From Dyella_A sp035685805 (GTDB lineage Bacteria > Pseudomonadota > Gammaproteobacteria > Xanthomonadales > Rhodanobacteraceae): a stretch of 64,000 nt of DNA. The notes beneath the pieces are model-generated. The model made no database searches. It was not told where the DNA came from and worked only from the letters and a program-made list of their open reading frames with translations. A program made the position numbers and the translations under genes. Location of the stretch: NCBI RefSeq assembly GCF_035685805.1, contig NZ_DASSAB010000032.1, forward strand, positions 13,130 to 77,129, in the 5' to 3' direction. This document shows positions 25,715 to 34,402 of the stretch, one piece after another (within the stretch, counting starts at the first letter, position 1; each line of letters begins with the position of its first letter).

Positions 25715-26455
25715 CTACATGGATGCCAGCGTGGCCTGCACGGCCGCGTCGGGCACAGGCTGTCCCGCCTCGCGTCGCTCGGAATACCGATCCACCAGTT
25801 GCGCGGCATGCGGGCGCAGCAGCACGGTGAAACGCACCAGCTCCTCCATCACGTCGACGATGCGATCGTAGTAGGCCGAGGGCTTCATGCGGCCGGCCTC
25901 GTCGAATTCCTGCCAGGCCTTGGCCACGCTGGACTGGTTGGGGATGGTGACCATGCGCATCCAGCGCCCCAGCAGGCGCAGCGTGTTGACCGCATTGAAC
26001 GACTGCGAGCCGCCGGACACCTGCATCACCGCCAGCGTGCGGCCCTGGGTGGGGCGTACCGAGCCTATCGACAGCGGCAGGTGATCGATTTGCGCCTTCA
26101 TCACGCCGGTGATCTGGCCGTGCCGCTCCGGGCTGCACCAGACCTGGCCCTCGGACCACAGCGAGAGCTCGCGCAGTTCGCGCACGGCCGGGTGGTCGTC
26201 AGCGCCCGGCTGGTCGGGCCACGGCAGGTCGGAGGGATCGAAGATGCGCGTTTCGGCACCGAAGAACTGCAGCAGCCGCGCCGCCTCTTCCACCGCCAGC
26301 CGCGAGTACGAGCGCTCGCGCAGCGAGCCATACAGCAGCAGGATGCGCGGCGGCGGCTGGTCCGGCGCCAGGCCCAGCGCCGGGCGGCGATGGGCGAATT
26401 CCGGCTGCAGCGCCGGCAACAGATCGGGATCGGCAAGGGTGCGCAGCCGGCTCAT
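25715..26455 (-). CDS. arsH: ArsH organoarsenical oxidase/flavoprotein
   Basis: A 246-residue NADPH-dependent FMN reductase of the ArsH type: RILLLYGSLRERSYSRL binds flavin phosphate, followed by PERHGQITGVMKAQIDHLP and TQGRTLAVMQVSGGSQSFN. Known members oxidise trivalent organoarsenicals and confer resistance. It ends the ars operon and overlaps acr3 (ATGA). Confidence 0.93.
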   Translation of the reverse strand: MSRLRTLADPDLLPALQPEFAHRRPALGLAPDQPPPRILLLYGSLRERSYSRLAVEEAARLLQFFGAETRIFDPSDLPWPDQPGADDHPAVRELRELSLWSEGQVWCSPERHGQITGVMKAQIDHLPLSIGSVRPTQGRTLAVMQVSGGSQSFNAVNTLRLLGRWMRMVTIPNQSSVAKAWQEFDEAGRMKPSAYYDRIVDVMEELVRFTVLLRPHAAQLVDRYSERREAGQPVPDAAVQATLASM

Positions 26456-27516
26456 GCGCGCGTCTCCGCCGTCACCGGGAAGCGCGACCGCATCGCCCGC
26501 GCCGCATGCACCAGCGCCAGCAGCACCGGCACCTCCACCAGTGGCCCGATCACCGCGGCAAACGCCACCTTCGACGCCAGCCCGAATGCGGCGATGGCCA
26601 CCGCGATAGCCAGCTCGAAGTTGTTGCCGGCGGCAGTAAACGCCACCGCCGTGGTGCGCGGGTAATTGGCGCCGACGAAACGCGCCATCGCGAAGCTCGC
26701 CGCAAACATCACCACAAAGTACACCACCAGCGGCAGCGCCACGCGCAGCACATCGGCCGGCAGCGCGAGCAGCTGGCCGCCCTTGAGGCTGAACATCGCC
26801 ACGATGGTGAACAGCAGCGCCACCAGCGTGATCGGCCCGATGCGCGGCAGGAAGCGCTCGGTATACCAGGCCTCACCCTTGCTGCGGATCAGCACGCGCC
26901 GGCTCAGCCAGCCGGCGGCGAACGGGATGCCGAGATAGATCAGCACCGCGACAGCGATGGTGGAAAACGCCACCGGCACCACCTGCCCCGCGAGGCCGAA
27001 CAGCGGCGGCAATACGCTGAGGAAGAACCACGCATACGCGCCGAAGGTGAGCAGCTGGAAGATCGCGTTGAACGCCACCAGCCCGGCCACGTATTGGTTG
27101 TCGCCGCCGGCCAGCTGGTTCCACACCAGCACCATGGCGATGCAGCGCGCGAGGCCAATCAGGATCAGCCCGGTCATGTACTCGGGCTGGTCGCGCAGGA
27201 AGATCACCGCCAGCGCGAACATCAGCAGCGGCCCGATGATCCAGTTCTGCAGCAGCGACAGCCACAACAGGCGGCGGTCGGCGAATACCCGGTGCAGCTC
27301 CTCGTAGCGCACCTTAGCCAGCGGCGGATACATCATCAGCACCAGGCCAACCGCGATCGGAAGGTTAGTGCTGCCGATGCTCAGGTGATCGAGCGCCGCG
27401 GGCAACTGCGGGAACACCGAGCCGAGCAGCACGCCCAGTGCCATCGCGGCGAATATCCACACGGTGAGGTAACGGTCGAGAAACGAGAGGCGAAGGCGTG
27501 GGGCGGCGGCGGTCAT
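26452..27516 (-). CDS. acr3: Arsenite efflux transporter Acr3
   Basis: A 354-residue membrane protein with about ten helices, of the BART-superfamily Acr3 arsenite/H+ antiporter. Family motifs are GLARCIAMVLVWNQLAGGD, with the key cysteine, and AVAFTAAGNNFELAIAVAIA. The start MTAAAPRLRLSFLDRY gives the typical length; the open frame extends further upstream without support. It follows arsC by 28 bases and overlaps arsH. Confidence 0.95.
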   Translation of the reverse strand: MTAAAPRLRLSFLDRYLTVWIFAAMALGVLLGSVFPQLPAALDHLSIGSTNLPIAVGLVLMMYPPLAKVRYEELHRVFADRRLLWLSLLQNWIIGPLLMFALAVIFLRDQPEYMTGLILIGLARCIAMVLVWNQLAGGDNQYVAGLVAFNAIFQLLTFGAYAWFFLSVLPPLFGLAGQVVPVAFSTIAVAVLIYLGIPFAAGWLSRRVLIRSKGEAWYTERFLPRIGPITLVALLFTIVAMFSLKGGQLLALPADVLRVALPLVVYFVVMFAASFAMARFVGANYPRTTAVAFTAAGNNFELAIAVAIAAFGLASKVAFAAVIGPLVEVPVLLALVHAARAMRSRFPVTAETRA

Positions 27517-27544
27517 CGGTGAATCCGACAAGAGTGAAAAGCCA

Positions 27545-27988
27545 TCAGCCGACGCGATGGCCCTGCGCATCGAGCACCGCCTCGCCGTCCTCCTTGACGA
27601 AGGCGCCACGCGGACGCATCGGCAGCAGGTCGAGCACACGCTCGGACGGCCGGCACAGCGCCACGCCCCGCGGCGAGACCACCAGCGGGCGGTTGATCAG
27701 GATCGGATGGGCGATCATCGCGTCGAGCAACGCGTCGTCCGACAGCGTGGTGTCGTGTAGCCCCAGCTCGGCGTAAGGCGTGCCTTTCTCGCGGATCAGC
27801 GCGCGCAGCGGCTCGCCCGTGCGTGCCGCCAGCTGCGCGAGCAGCGCGCGGCTCGGCGGCGTCTGCAGGTATTCGATGACGTGAGGCTCGAAACCGCAGT
27901 GCCGAATCAGGGCCAGCGTGTTGCGCGAGGTGCCGCAGGCGGGGTTGTGGTAGATCACCACGTCGAATGATGGCTCGGTGTCGTTCAT
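27545..27988 (-). CDS. arsC: Arsenate reductase, glutaredoxin-type
   Basis: A 147-residue ArsC of the glutaredoxin-coupled class. The catalytic cysteine is in YHNPACGTSRNTL, and the arginine-bearing ILINRPLV and PSERVLDLLP segments complete the active site. It reduces arsenate to arsenite for export by Acr3. Its ATG overlaps the arsR stop (ATGA). Confidence 0.96.
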   Translation of the reverse strand: MNDTEPSFDVVIYHNPACGTSRNTLALIRHCGFEPHVIEYLQTPPSRALLAQLAARTGEPLRALIREKGTPYAELGLHDTTLSDDALLDAMIAHPILINRPLVVSPRGVALCRPSERVLDLLPMRPRGAFVKEDGEAVLDAQGHRVG

Positions 27989-28335
27989 GCCTTGACCTTG
28001 GTCGGAGGGCAGCAGGCCAGCTCGGCCAGCAGCGGGGTACACAGTTCAGGGTGAGCGTTGCAGCAGTCGCGGGCGAGAAACACCATCAGCGCACGCAGCG
28101 CGTCGAGCCGGGCGCGGTAGATCATCGAGCGGCTATGGCGCTCGGCACACACCAGTCCCGCACGCGCCAGCACCCCCAGGTGCGTCGACATGGTGTTCTG
28201 GGGTACGGCAAGCGAAGTTGCGATGTCGCCGGCCGGCAGGCCAAGCGGCTCACGCGTCACCAGCAGCCGGAACACCGCCAGCCGGGTCGGCTGGGCGAGC
28301 GCGGCGAGCGTGGCGAGGGCGTCGCTTTCATCCAT
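27985..28335 (-). CDS. arsR: ArsR-family arsenic-responsive repressor
   Basis: A 116-residue winged-helix repressor at the head of the ars operon. The recognition helix region reads LAVPQNTMSTHLGVLARAGLV. Metalloid ligands are probably among the C-terminal cysteines (DCCNAHPELC and ELACCPP), as in ArsRs with a C-terminal site. The start is MDESDALATLAALAQP. It likely represses its own promoter until arsenite binds. Confidence 0.92.
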   Translation of the reverse strand: MDESDALATLAALAQPTRLAVFRLLVTREPLGLPAGDIATSLAVPQNTMSTHLGVLARAGLVCAERHSRSMIYRARLDALRALMVFLARDCCNAHPELCTPLLAELACCPPTKVKA

Positions 28336-28349
28336 AGTTCCAGAATCGC

Positions 28350-28362
28350 CGATATGTAATCG
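28350..28362. promoter_or_regulatory. Possible ArsR operator
   Basis: An imperfect palindrome CGATATGTAATCG lies 15 bases upstream of the arsR ATG, with CGAT/ATCG arms. Position suits an autoregulatory ArsR site. It is short and only suggestive. Confidence 0.35.
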
Positions 28363-28527
28363 AGGCGCAAGGCCACCTACAGCTGCCAGGAGCTTTGTTC
28401 GTTTGCTGGCGTGTGATACCTGCATGCAGCGCGCGACTACAACGCCGATCCCCTCACCGGCCGCCCTGCATGCTTCGCTGCAAGCTGACGCTGTCGACGC
28501 CCCTCGATCGATACCAGGCTGGAAAGA

Positions 28528-28554
28528 CAAAGCCCCGCGCGAGGCGGGGCTTTG
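28528..28554 (-). terminator. Terminator after dksA
   Basis: Stem CAAAGCCCCGC (28528-28538) with GCGGGGCTTTG (28544-28554), five-base loop. On the minus strand it ends GGGGCTTTGTCTTT. It lies 26 bases after the dksA stop. Confidence 0.82.
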
Positions 28555-28579
28555 ACGACTCGCGGCGATGCCGGAGGAA

Positions 28580-29749
28580 TCAGTCGCCCATCTGCTTCTG
28601 CAGGTGCTCGCGGCGCTCCTGCGCATCGAGCGAGAGCGTGGCGATCGGGCGGGCGTCGAGACGATCCACGCCGATTTCCTCGTCGGTCTCCTCGCAGTAG
28701 CCGTAGCGGCCTTCCTCGATCCGGCGCAACGCCTTGTCGATCTTGGAGATCAGCTTGCGGTAGCGATCGCGGGTGCGCAGCTCGAGCGAGTTCTCGGTTT
28801 CGCGCGTGGCGCGCTCGGCCTCGTCGCCGACGTCGCGCACTTCGTCGCGCAGGTTCTCCATGGTCTGGCGCGACTCCTCCACCAGCTGGTCACGCCAGTC
28901 ACGAAGCTTCTGGCGGAAGTACGCCAGGTGCTTGGGACCCATGTACTCCTCATTGGCGGAGGGACGATAGCCCTTGGGCAATTCGATGGTGATGTTGGCG
29001 GGAAGTGCGTAACGCCCGTCTTCCTTGGTCACGCCATTGTCTGTATTTGAAGCAGCTTTATTCATTGGGGACGACTGAGACTTCTGTTTCTTGGGAGGAG
29101 TATGACTGGCAGTTGCCGTGGCAACCCGTTGACTGGCCATGCTGACCGCGCTGGCGACCTTGCCCTTGAGCGGCAACGCGGCCGATGCCGCAGGTGCGGC
29201 GGCCGGTGCCTGCCTGGCGGGCGTCGGCTTGTTCGCCGGCTGGGCCTTCGCCGCGGCAGCCACCGGCTTGGGTGCGGGCTTGGTCGCCGGCTTGCTGCTG
29301 GCGCCTGCCGAACTGCGGCTGGCTGGCTTGGTCGGTGCCTTCGTGGCGACGGGCGCCTTGCCCGTGGCCTTGGTGTGCTTGATGTTCTTGGGCGACTTCG
29401 CTGCTGCCGCTTTCTTGGCGACGGCCGGCTTGTTCGCCGCGGATTTCTTGGCCGCTGCCTTGGTTGCCGCAGCCTTGGTCACGGCCGGCTTCTTGGCAAC
29501 GGGTTTTTTCGCCGCCGCCTTCTTTGCAGGAGCCGCCTTGGCGGCCGCCTTCTTCGCCGGAGCCTTCTTCGCCGCGACCTTGGTTGTTGCTGCCGCCTTT
29601 TTCGGCGCGGCTTTCACGGTGGCCTTGCTGGCGCTGCGTGCAGCGGCGGCTGAGGGCTTCGCCTTGCCCGGCTTGGCTTGTTTCGCCGAGGCCGCAGGCT
29701 TGTTCTTCTTCGCCTTGGCGGCGGTCGAACTACGCGTGGTTTTCGCCAT
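28580..29749 (-). CDS. dksA: DksA-type RNA polymerase regulator with histone-H1-like N-terminal tail
   Basis: A 389-residue protein in two parts. Residues 1 to about 225 are Lys/Ala/Pro-rich repeats (AKKAPAKKAAAK-like), as in histone H1-like proteins. The last ~160 residues are DksA, which binds the RNA polymerase secondary channel with ppGpp: a coiled coil with tip residues Asp309, Glu312 and Ala314 (the E. coli DxxDxA motif with one D to E change), then the C-terminal globule. Of the four zinc cysteines only Cys352 remains; the others are Thr355, Ser373 and Ala376. An internal Met229 could start a tail-less form, but no ribosome site is seen. Confidence 0.88.
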   Translation of the reverse strand: MAKTTRSSTAAKAKKNKPAASAKQAKPGKAKPSAAAARSASKATVKAAPKKAAATTKVAAKKAPAKKAAAKAAPAKKAAAKKPVAKKPAVTKAAATKAAAKKSAANKPAVAKKAAAAKSPKNIKHTKATGKAPVATKAPTKPASRSSAGASSKPATKPAPKPVAAAAKAQPANKPTPARQAPAAAPAASAALPLKGKVASAVSMASQRVATATASHTPPKKQKSQSSPMNKAASNTDNGVTKEDGRYALPANITIELPKGYRPSANEEYMGPKHLAYFRQKLRDWRDQLVEESRQTMENLRDEVRDVGDEAERATRETENSLELRTRDRYRKLISKIDKALRRIEEGRYGYCEETDEEIGVDRLDARPIATLSLDAQERREHLQKQMGD

Positions 29750-29871
29750 TTCCCTTCACCGTTGTGGCCGTGGCGGCCGGGTGTTATAGCCCATGTGCCT
29801 TACACCAGCAAGCGCGCTTCTGGAATACTCGGCACTTCGAACCGCCAGCCGTCTCGGCCGCGTGAAATGTC

Positions 29872-30150
29872 TTGACCCGATTCCTGCTTTTTCTGCTTCG
29901 CTTCTACAAACGCTGGCTCAGCCCCCTGCTGGGGCAGCGCTGTCGCTTTTACCCCAGTTGCTCCGATTATGCACGGATTGCCGTTGCACGCTTCGGGCCG
30001 CTCCAGGGCAGTGTGTTGACGCTGTGGCGCCTGCTGCGCTGCCAGCCGCTGTGCCATGGCGGAGAGGATCCGGTGCCAGCGCACTTCCGCCTGGCGCGAT
30101 GCGGACACCACCGCACCACCGACTCAAGTGAACCGCCCCGTGCGAGCTGA
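29872..30150 (+). CDS. yidD: Membrane protein insertion efficiency factor YidD
   Basis: A 92-residue YidD: an amphipathic N-terminal helix, then GQRCRFYPSCSDYARIAVARFG and WRLLRCQPLCHGGEDPVP. It assists membrane protein insertion with YidC. The start is a TTG, the only in-frame option before the conserved part. Normally it lies between rnpA and yidC; here it is alone, divergent from dksA. Confidence 0.9.
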   Translation: MTRFLLFLLRFYKRWLSPLLGQRCRFYPSCSDYARIAVARFGPLQGSVLTLWRLLRCQPLCHGGEDPVPAHFRLARCGHHRTTDSSEPPRAS

Positions 30151-30172
30151 GGCCGCAGCGGGGTCGGCTGCG

Positions 30173-31063
30173 ATGGCGCCATGCAACGGCGCGCCGGCCC
30201 GCGGCGCTGGCAACATCCGCCGCCGGATCGCGCGCGTGCCGAGGACCTGCTGCAGCTTGCTTGCACTGTTGCTTGTGCTGCTGCCGGCGCTGACGGTGGC
30301 GGCCGCGAGCATCGCCATGCCGCGCCGGATCACCCAGGGAGAACTGGTGATCGCCCGCGTCACCCCGGGTAGCACTGCACAGCTGGACGGCATACCGCTG
30401 AGGGTCGGCGGCGATGGCAGCGTGGTATTCGCGGCCGGCCGCGACTCGGTGGGGCCGCTGCTCTTGACCGTGCGCGACGCGCACTCGGAGAGCCGCACGT
30501 TCCGGATCGCCGTCACGCCCCGTGACTGGCCGCTGGAACGGATCGACGGCGTGCCGGCGAAGACGGTCAAACCGCCCCCGTCGATCGCCCGTCGGATTGC
30601 GCGCGAACAGGCTCAGGTTGGCGCAGCGCGCAAGCGGGACGATGCAAGGGAGGATTTCCTGCGCGGCTTCATCTGGCCGGTGAACGGGCGCATCAGCGGC
30701 CGCTTCGGCCGCCAGCGCATCTACAACGGCGCGCCGGGGGCGCCTCACTCGGGCATGGACCTGGCCGTGCCCACTGGCACGCCGGTTCGCGCGCCGGCAG
30801 CGGGCGTGGTGACGTTCGCCTCGGCCTCGCTCTTCCTCACCGGCGGCACCGTGGTGCTGGACCACGGGTTCGGGCTCAGCTCGAACTTCCTGCACTTGTC
30901 GCGGATCGACGTGCGCGTGGGCCAGCGCGTGGCGCAAGGGCAAGTGATCGCGCGGTCCGGCATGACCGGCCGGGCCACTGGCCCGCACCTGCACTGGGGC
31001 TTCAACTGGTTCGATACCCGGCTTGATCCACTGCTGCTGCCGGGACTGGCACCGCCGCGCTGA
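30173..31063 (+). CDS. M23-family (LytM) peptidase, membrane-anchored or exported
   Basis: About 296 residues. A hydrophobic segment near residues 28-50 (SLLALLLVLLPALTVAAA) is a signal anchor or signal peptide. The C-terminal zinc peptidase domain has the ligands in PHSGMDLAVPTGTPVRAPA and TGPHLHWGFNW, so it should be an active peptidoglycan endopeptidase. An N-terminal beta domain (about 55-140) resembles that of other M23 cell-wall proteins. The start is uncertain: a GTG at 30128 and ATGs nearby are alternatives. It follows yidD closely. Confidence 0.88.
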   Translation: MAPCNGAPARGAGNIRRRIARVPRTCCSLLALLLVLLPALTVAAASIAMPRRITQGELVIARVTPGSTAQLDGIPLRVGGDGSVVFAAGRDSVGPLLLTVRDAHSESRTFRIAVTPRDWPLERIDGVPAKTVKPPPSIARRIAREQAQVGAARKRDDAREDFLRGFIWPVNGRISGRFGRQRIYNGAPGAPHSGMDLAVPTGTPVRAPAAGVVTFASASLFLTGGTVVLDHGFGLSSNFLHLSRIDVRVGQRVAQGQVIARSGMTGRATGPHLHWGFNWFDTRLDPLLLPGLAPPR

Positions 31064-31078
31064 GGCGCAGCGCGTGGC

Positions 31079-32026
31079 TCAGCCGCGCGGCCCGAAACCG
31101 CCCTCGACACCCTTGCTGGCGTAGGCCACGGCATCGTGCGGATGCAGGCTCTCCTGGTGCTCGAGGCGCACGTGGAAATCGACGATGGCGGCATCAGCGT
31201 CGAGCGCCCGCTGGATCCGGCGGGCGGCATCTTCGCAGAACATCAGATTGCCGCCGTTGGCAAGCGCAAATGCCTGCTCGTCCTCGCGCTTCACGGCAGT
31301 CTGCACCGGCGTGCCAAGCGCCTGTTCGACACGGTCGAGCAGGCCGATGAGGTCGAGCGGTGCACCCTTGCCGAAGCGCACCAGCAGGCGCGCCACGCTG
31401 CGCTGCGCATGCGGCGTCGCGACGATGCCCTGCTCGCTGCCCAGCCAGGCCAGCACCGCCGCGTGATCCACCGGCTCGCCGGCAGCGAAATCCCGGGCGA
31501 ACTGCTCCTGGATCAGCTGACGCGACAACGCGGCCGACGCCGGACAGGTGGATGAATAGACCACTTCCGTGCCCAGCTCCATGCGGAAACCCTCGGCCCC
31601 CAGGCTGGCCTCGATCGACACCGGATAGGCGCGCCAGCCGCTGTTGGCGCTGCGCAGCGCCGCGCGCCGCACCAGATGATCGAAGCGCACCGAGATGCGG
31701 GCGCGATCGGCCAGCCCCGCGTGGGATTCGAGAAACGCGTGCAGCAGCGCCTCGAGCGTGGTCGCGTCGAGCGTGCGCTTGCTCAGGTGCTCGTCCACCA
31801 GCAGGTACAGCCGCGACATGTGGATGCCGCGCTTGTCGGTGCGCGTGAGATTGACGAACGCGCCGACCTGCGCGCTGGCGCGCTGCACGTCGCCATCGCC
31901 GGCATCGAAGCGCACCGGCACCTCGATGCCGTCCATGCCGACCCAGTCCAGCGCACCGGCCAGATGCGGCTGCTCCTGATGGGCGACGTCGGGCATCAGG
32001 CGGGCGGTGTTCTCGTGGCTGTGCAT
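31079..32026 (-). CDS. folE2: GTP cyclohydrolase IB (FolE2)
   Basis: A 315-residue FolE2, catalysing the first step of folate synthesis (GTP to dihydroneopterin triphosphate). Unlike FolE it does not require zinc. Family motifs are NLTRTDKRGIHMSRLY, the catalytic cysteine in SSTCPASAALS and NGGNLMFCEDAARRIQ. FolE2 enzymes are often induced under zinc shortage. No Zur box was recognised upstream. Confidence 0.94.
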   Translation of the reverse strand: MHSHENTARLMPDVAHQEQPHLAGALDWVGMDGIEVPVRFDAGDGDVQRASAQVGAFVNLTRTDKRGIHMSRLYLLVDEHLSKRTLDATTLEALLHAFLESHAGLADRARISVRFDHLVRRAALRSANSGWRAYPVSIEASLGAEGFRMELGTEVVYSSTCPASAALSRQLIQEQFARDFAAGEPVDHAAVLAWLGSEQGIVATPHAQRSVARLLVRFGKGAPLDLIGLLDRVEQALGTPVQTAVKREDEQAFALANGGNLMFCEDAARRIQRALDADAAIVDFHVRLEHQESLHPHDAVAYASKGVEGGFGPRG

Positions 32027-32144
32027 GAAAAATCCTTGTCGTGCGGGCGAAGCGGTCCGCGTCGAAACGCCTATTTTGGGGCAGCCCGGCCGGGCACAAC
32101 AGGCGACCGCGGGAAACGCTGCGTCCGCAGCAGGCCGGAAATGG

Positions 32145-32996
32145 TCAGCGTTGGTCGTGCCGCCGCCAGCGCCGCGCGGCCCGCCACGCAGCCAGCGTGT
32201 GCCCGAAAGCGCCGCCGGACAGGCCCTGCTGCAACACGTGGAGGGGATCGCCCGCGCGGGCGCCGGCGCGGGCCAAGGCCCCGCCGGTACGGGCTTCCAG
32301 CGTGCGAAAGACGCTCAGCGGACCATCGTGCCTGGACGCCTCGTCCCAGCACCGGGCGAGGTCGGACAACTGCGCGCGGAGCGCCTGATCCAGCGAGTCG
32401 CTGCGGCTACGCAACGCCGCGCGTGACAGGTGGAACCGGGCCAATCGCGCCATGGGCAGCGGCAATCGGTCGCGCTCCGCATCGTCATGCAGGCGACGCA
32501 GCGCGTGCAGCAGGTGCGCCAGGGTAGCCAGTCGCGCTGCCTTGGCAGAAGGCGCCGCGGGCCCGAACCACCAGGCCGTTTCCAGCGCCGCCAGCGCCCC
32601 GTGCAGCGGCTCGGCCGCGGCGAGCTGTGCAGAAAAATCAGCGGACGTTCCCGCCTCGAGCTGCGCAATCGCGGCGCGTACCGGCGCCAGCCAGTACTCG
32701 ACCGGCAGCGCCTGCGCCCGCGCGTCGTCGAACAGCACCTGGGTGAGCGGATGACGCCCTCCGCTGGCCGCCGCGCCGGCGAGTTCTTCTGCCCACCAGT
32801 TGAGCTTCACGGCGGCTACCTGCGGCTCGCGGATGCCATATGCGGCAGCAAGCAGCTCCTGTTCCAGCGCAGCCAGCGCGATGTGCCCCGCATGCTGCTG
32901 CGGGTCGACGAAGGCAAGCGCAAGGCGCTGCTGCGGCTGCACGGCAAGCCACTTGTCGGTGTAGCTCTGCAGGGCATCGGGCGGCAGCTCGCTCAT
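32145..32996 (-). CDS. Squalene/phytoene-synthase-like protein lacking Asp-rich motifs
   Basis: A 283-residue all-helical protein with distant similarity to squalene/phytoene synthases: VKLNWWAEELAG occupies the position of the first motif and LRRLHDDAERDRLPLPMARL the second. The Asp-rich metal sites of active synthases are largely lost, so catalysis is doubtful. It overlaps gph (ATGA), in a ubiG-gph operon, which suggests a link with quinone synthesis or membrane assembly, as for NDUFAF6-type proteins. This is inference. Confidence 0.65.
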   Translation of the reverse strand: MSELPPDALQSYTDKWLAVQPQQRLALAFVDPQQHAGHIALAALEQELLAAAYGIREPQVAAVKLNWWAEELAGAAASGGRHPLTQVLFDDARAQALPVEYWLAPVRAAIAQLEAGTSADFSAQLAAAEPLHGALAALETAWWFGPAAPSAKAARLATLAHLLHALRRLHDDAERDRLPLPMARLARFHLSRAALRSRSDSLDQALRAQLSDLARCWDEASRHDGPLSVFRTLEARTGGALARAGARAGDPLHVLQQGLSGGAFGHTLAAWRAARRWRRHDQR

Positions 32997-33673
32997 GCCG
33001 GCACGCGCCCCGCGGTCAGCAACGTCGTGAGCTGGTCCGGATGATCGACCACGCGATCGGCCTGCCAGTCGTCCGGATCGCCGCCGTCCAGGTAGCCCCA
33101 GCGCACGGCCACCGTATACAGCCCCGCCGCCGCGCCGGCGAGCACGTCGCGACGGTCGTCGCCGACGAACACGCTGTGCGCCGGATCGATGCCGGCACGC
33201 ACACAGGCCAGCAGCACGGGCGCCGGGTCGGGTTTCTTCACCGCCAGCGTGTCGCCGGAGACCACCGCAGCCGCGCGCGCCGCCCAGCCGATGCGGGCCA
33301 GCAGCGGATCGGTGAGAAAGCCGGGCTTGTTGGTGACCACGCCCCAGCGCGTGCCCTGCGCCTCGAGCTGCGCCAGCAACGCATCGACGCCCTCAAATGC
33401 CACCGTGTGCTGCGCCAGCATGGATTCGTACAGCGCGAGGTAGCGCGGCACCCTCGCCTCGATCGCGGCTTCGCCAAGCCCTGCAAAGGCGCAGCGAAGG
33501 ATGGCCCGCGAACCGCGTGACACCACCTCGCGCACCGGCTCGAACGGCGGCGCCGGCACGCCCTCTTCCAGACACTGCTGCACGAGCGCCGCATAAAGGT
33601 CCGGGGCGCTGTCGAGCAGGGTGCCGTCCAGGTCGAACAGCACGCCGCCCAGCGGCGACGGCAGCGTCCTCAT
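32993..33673 (-). CDS. gph: Phosphoglycolate phosphatase-like HAD hydrolase
   Basis: A 226-residue HAD-superfamily phosphatase: GVLFDLDGTLLDS with the nucleophile Asp, WGVVTNKPG, LAVKKPDPAPVLLA and VFVGDDRRDVLAG. It is in the usual xanthomonad position after ubiG, where it is annotated as phosphoglycolate phosphatase; a role on another small phosphate is possible. The start MRTLPSPLGG overlaps the ubiG stop (ATGA). Confidence 0.88.
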   Translation of the reverse strand: MRTLPSPLGGVLFDLDGTLLDSAPDLYAALVQQCLEEGVPAPPFEPVREVVSRGSRAILRCAFAGLGEAAIEARVPRYLALYESMLAQHTVAFEGVDALLAQLEAQGTRWGVVTNKPGFLTDPLLARIGWAARAAAVVSGDTLAVKKPDPAPVLLACVRAGIDPAHSVFVGDDRRDVLAGAAAGLYTVAVRWGYLDGGDPDDWQADRVVDHPDQLTTLLTAGRVPA

Positions 33674-34380
33674 GCGCCCTTGCGTGCGCACAGCACGTAG
33701 TTCACCGCGGTGATGCGGCTGAGCCAGGCCTTGCGGCTGATCGGGTTGTAGGCCAGGCCGCTGACGTCCTCCAGCTCCAGCCCGGCATGACGCAGCAGCC
33801 GCGCCAGCTCGGAAGGCTTGAGGAACTGCGCGTAGTGGTGCGTGCCTCGCGGCAGCAGCCGCATCAGGTACTCCGCGCCGATGATGGCGGTGCCGAACGC
33901 GGCCGGCGTGCGGTTGAGCGTGGACATGAACAGGCGGCCGCCCGGCTTGAGCATCGCCGCCAGATCATTCACCAGCGCCTCGGGATCGGGCACGTGCTCG
34001 ATCATCTCCATGCAGCAAACGGCATCGAAGCTCGCCGGCTCGGCTTCCGCCAGCGCCTTGGAGGATTGCACCCGGTAATCGACGGTGAGGTTCGACTCGT
34101 ACAGGTGCAGCCTGGCGATCTCGATGACCTTTTCGCCCAGGTCGATGCCGGTGACGCGAGCCCCTTCCCGTGCCAGTGCCTCGCTGAGCAGGCCACCGCC
34201 GCAGCCGACGTCGGCCACCTTTGCATCGCGCAGGTTGCTGCGCGCGGCCACGTAGGCGGCGCGGACCGGGTTGAGGTCGTGCAGCGGCCGGGATTCGCCA
34301 TCCGGATCCCACCACCGCGCGGCGAGTTTGTCGAAACGCGCGATCTCTTCCGGACTGACGTTGGCGTGCGTGGTCTGCAT
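33670..34380 (-). CDS. ubiG: Ubiquinone O-methyltransferase UbiG
   Basis: A 236-residue SAM-dependent methyltransferase for both O-methylations of ubiquinone synthesis. It has the SAM loop KVADVGCGGGLLSEALA, the family block FDKLAARWWDPDGESRPLHDLNP near the start, and CMEMIEHVPDPEALV. The start MQTTHANVSPEEI matches family N-termini. Confidence 0.96.
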   Translation of the reverse strand: MQTTHANVSPEEIARFDKLAARWWDPDGESRPLHDLNPVRAAYVAARSNLRDAKVADVGCGGGLLSEALAREGARVTGIDLGEKVIEIARLHLYESNLTVDYRVQSSKALAEAEPASFDAVCCMEMIEHVPDPEALVNDLAAMLKPGGRLFMSTLNRTPAAFGTAIIGAEYLMRLLPRGTHHYAQFLKPSELARLLRHAGLELEDVSGLAYNPISRKAWLSRITAVNYVLCARKGA

Positions 34381-34402
34381 GGTCAAGGCTCCGGGCGGGC
34401 GC

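Noticed and set aside
30056..30172. Longer N-terminus for the M23 peptidase
   Set aside because: It would overlap most of the yidD C-terminus in another frame and has no ribosome site.
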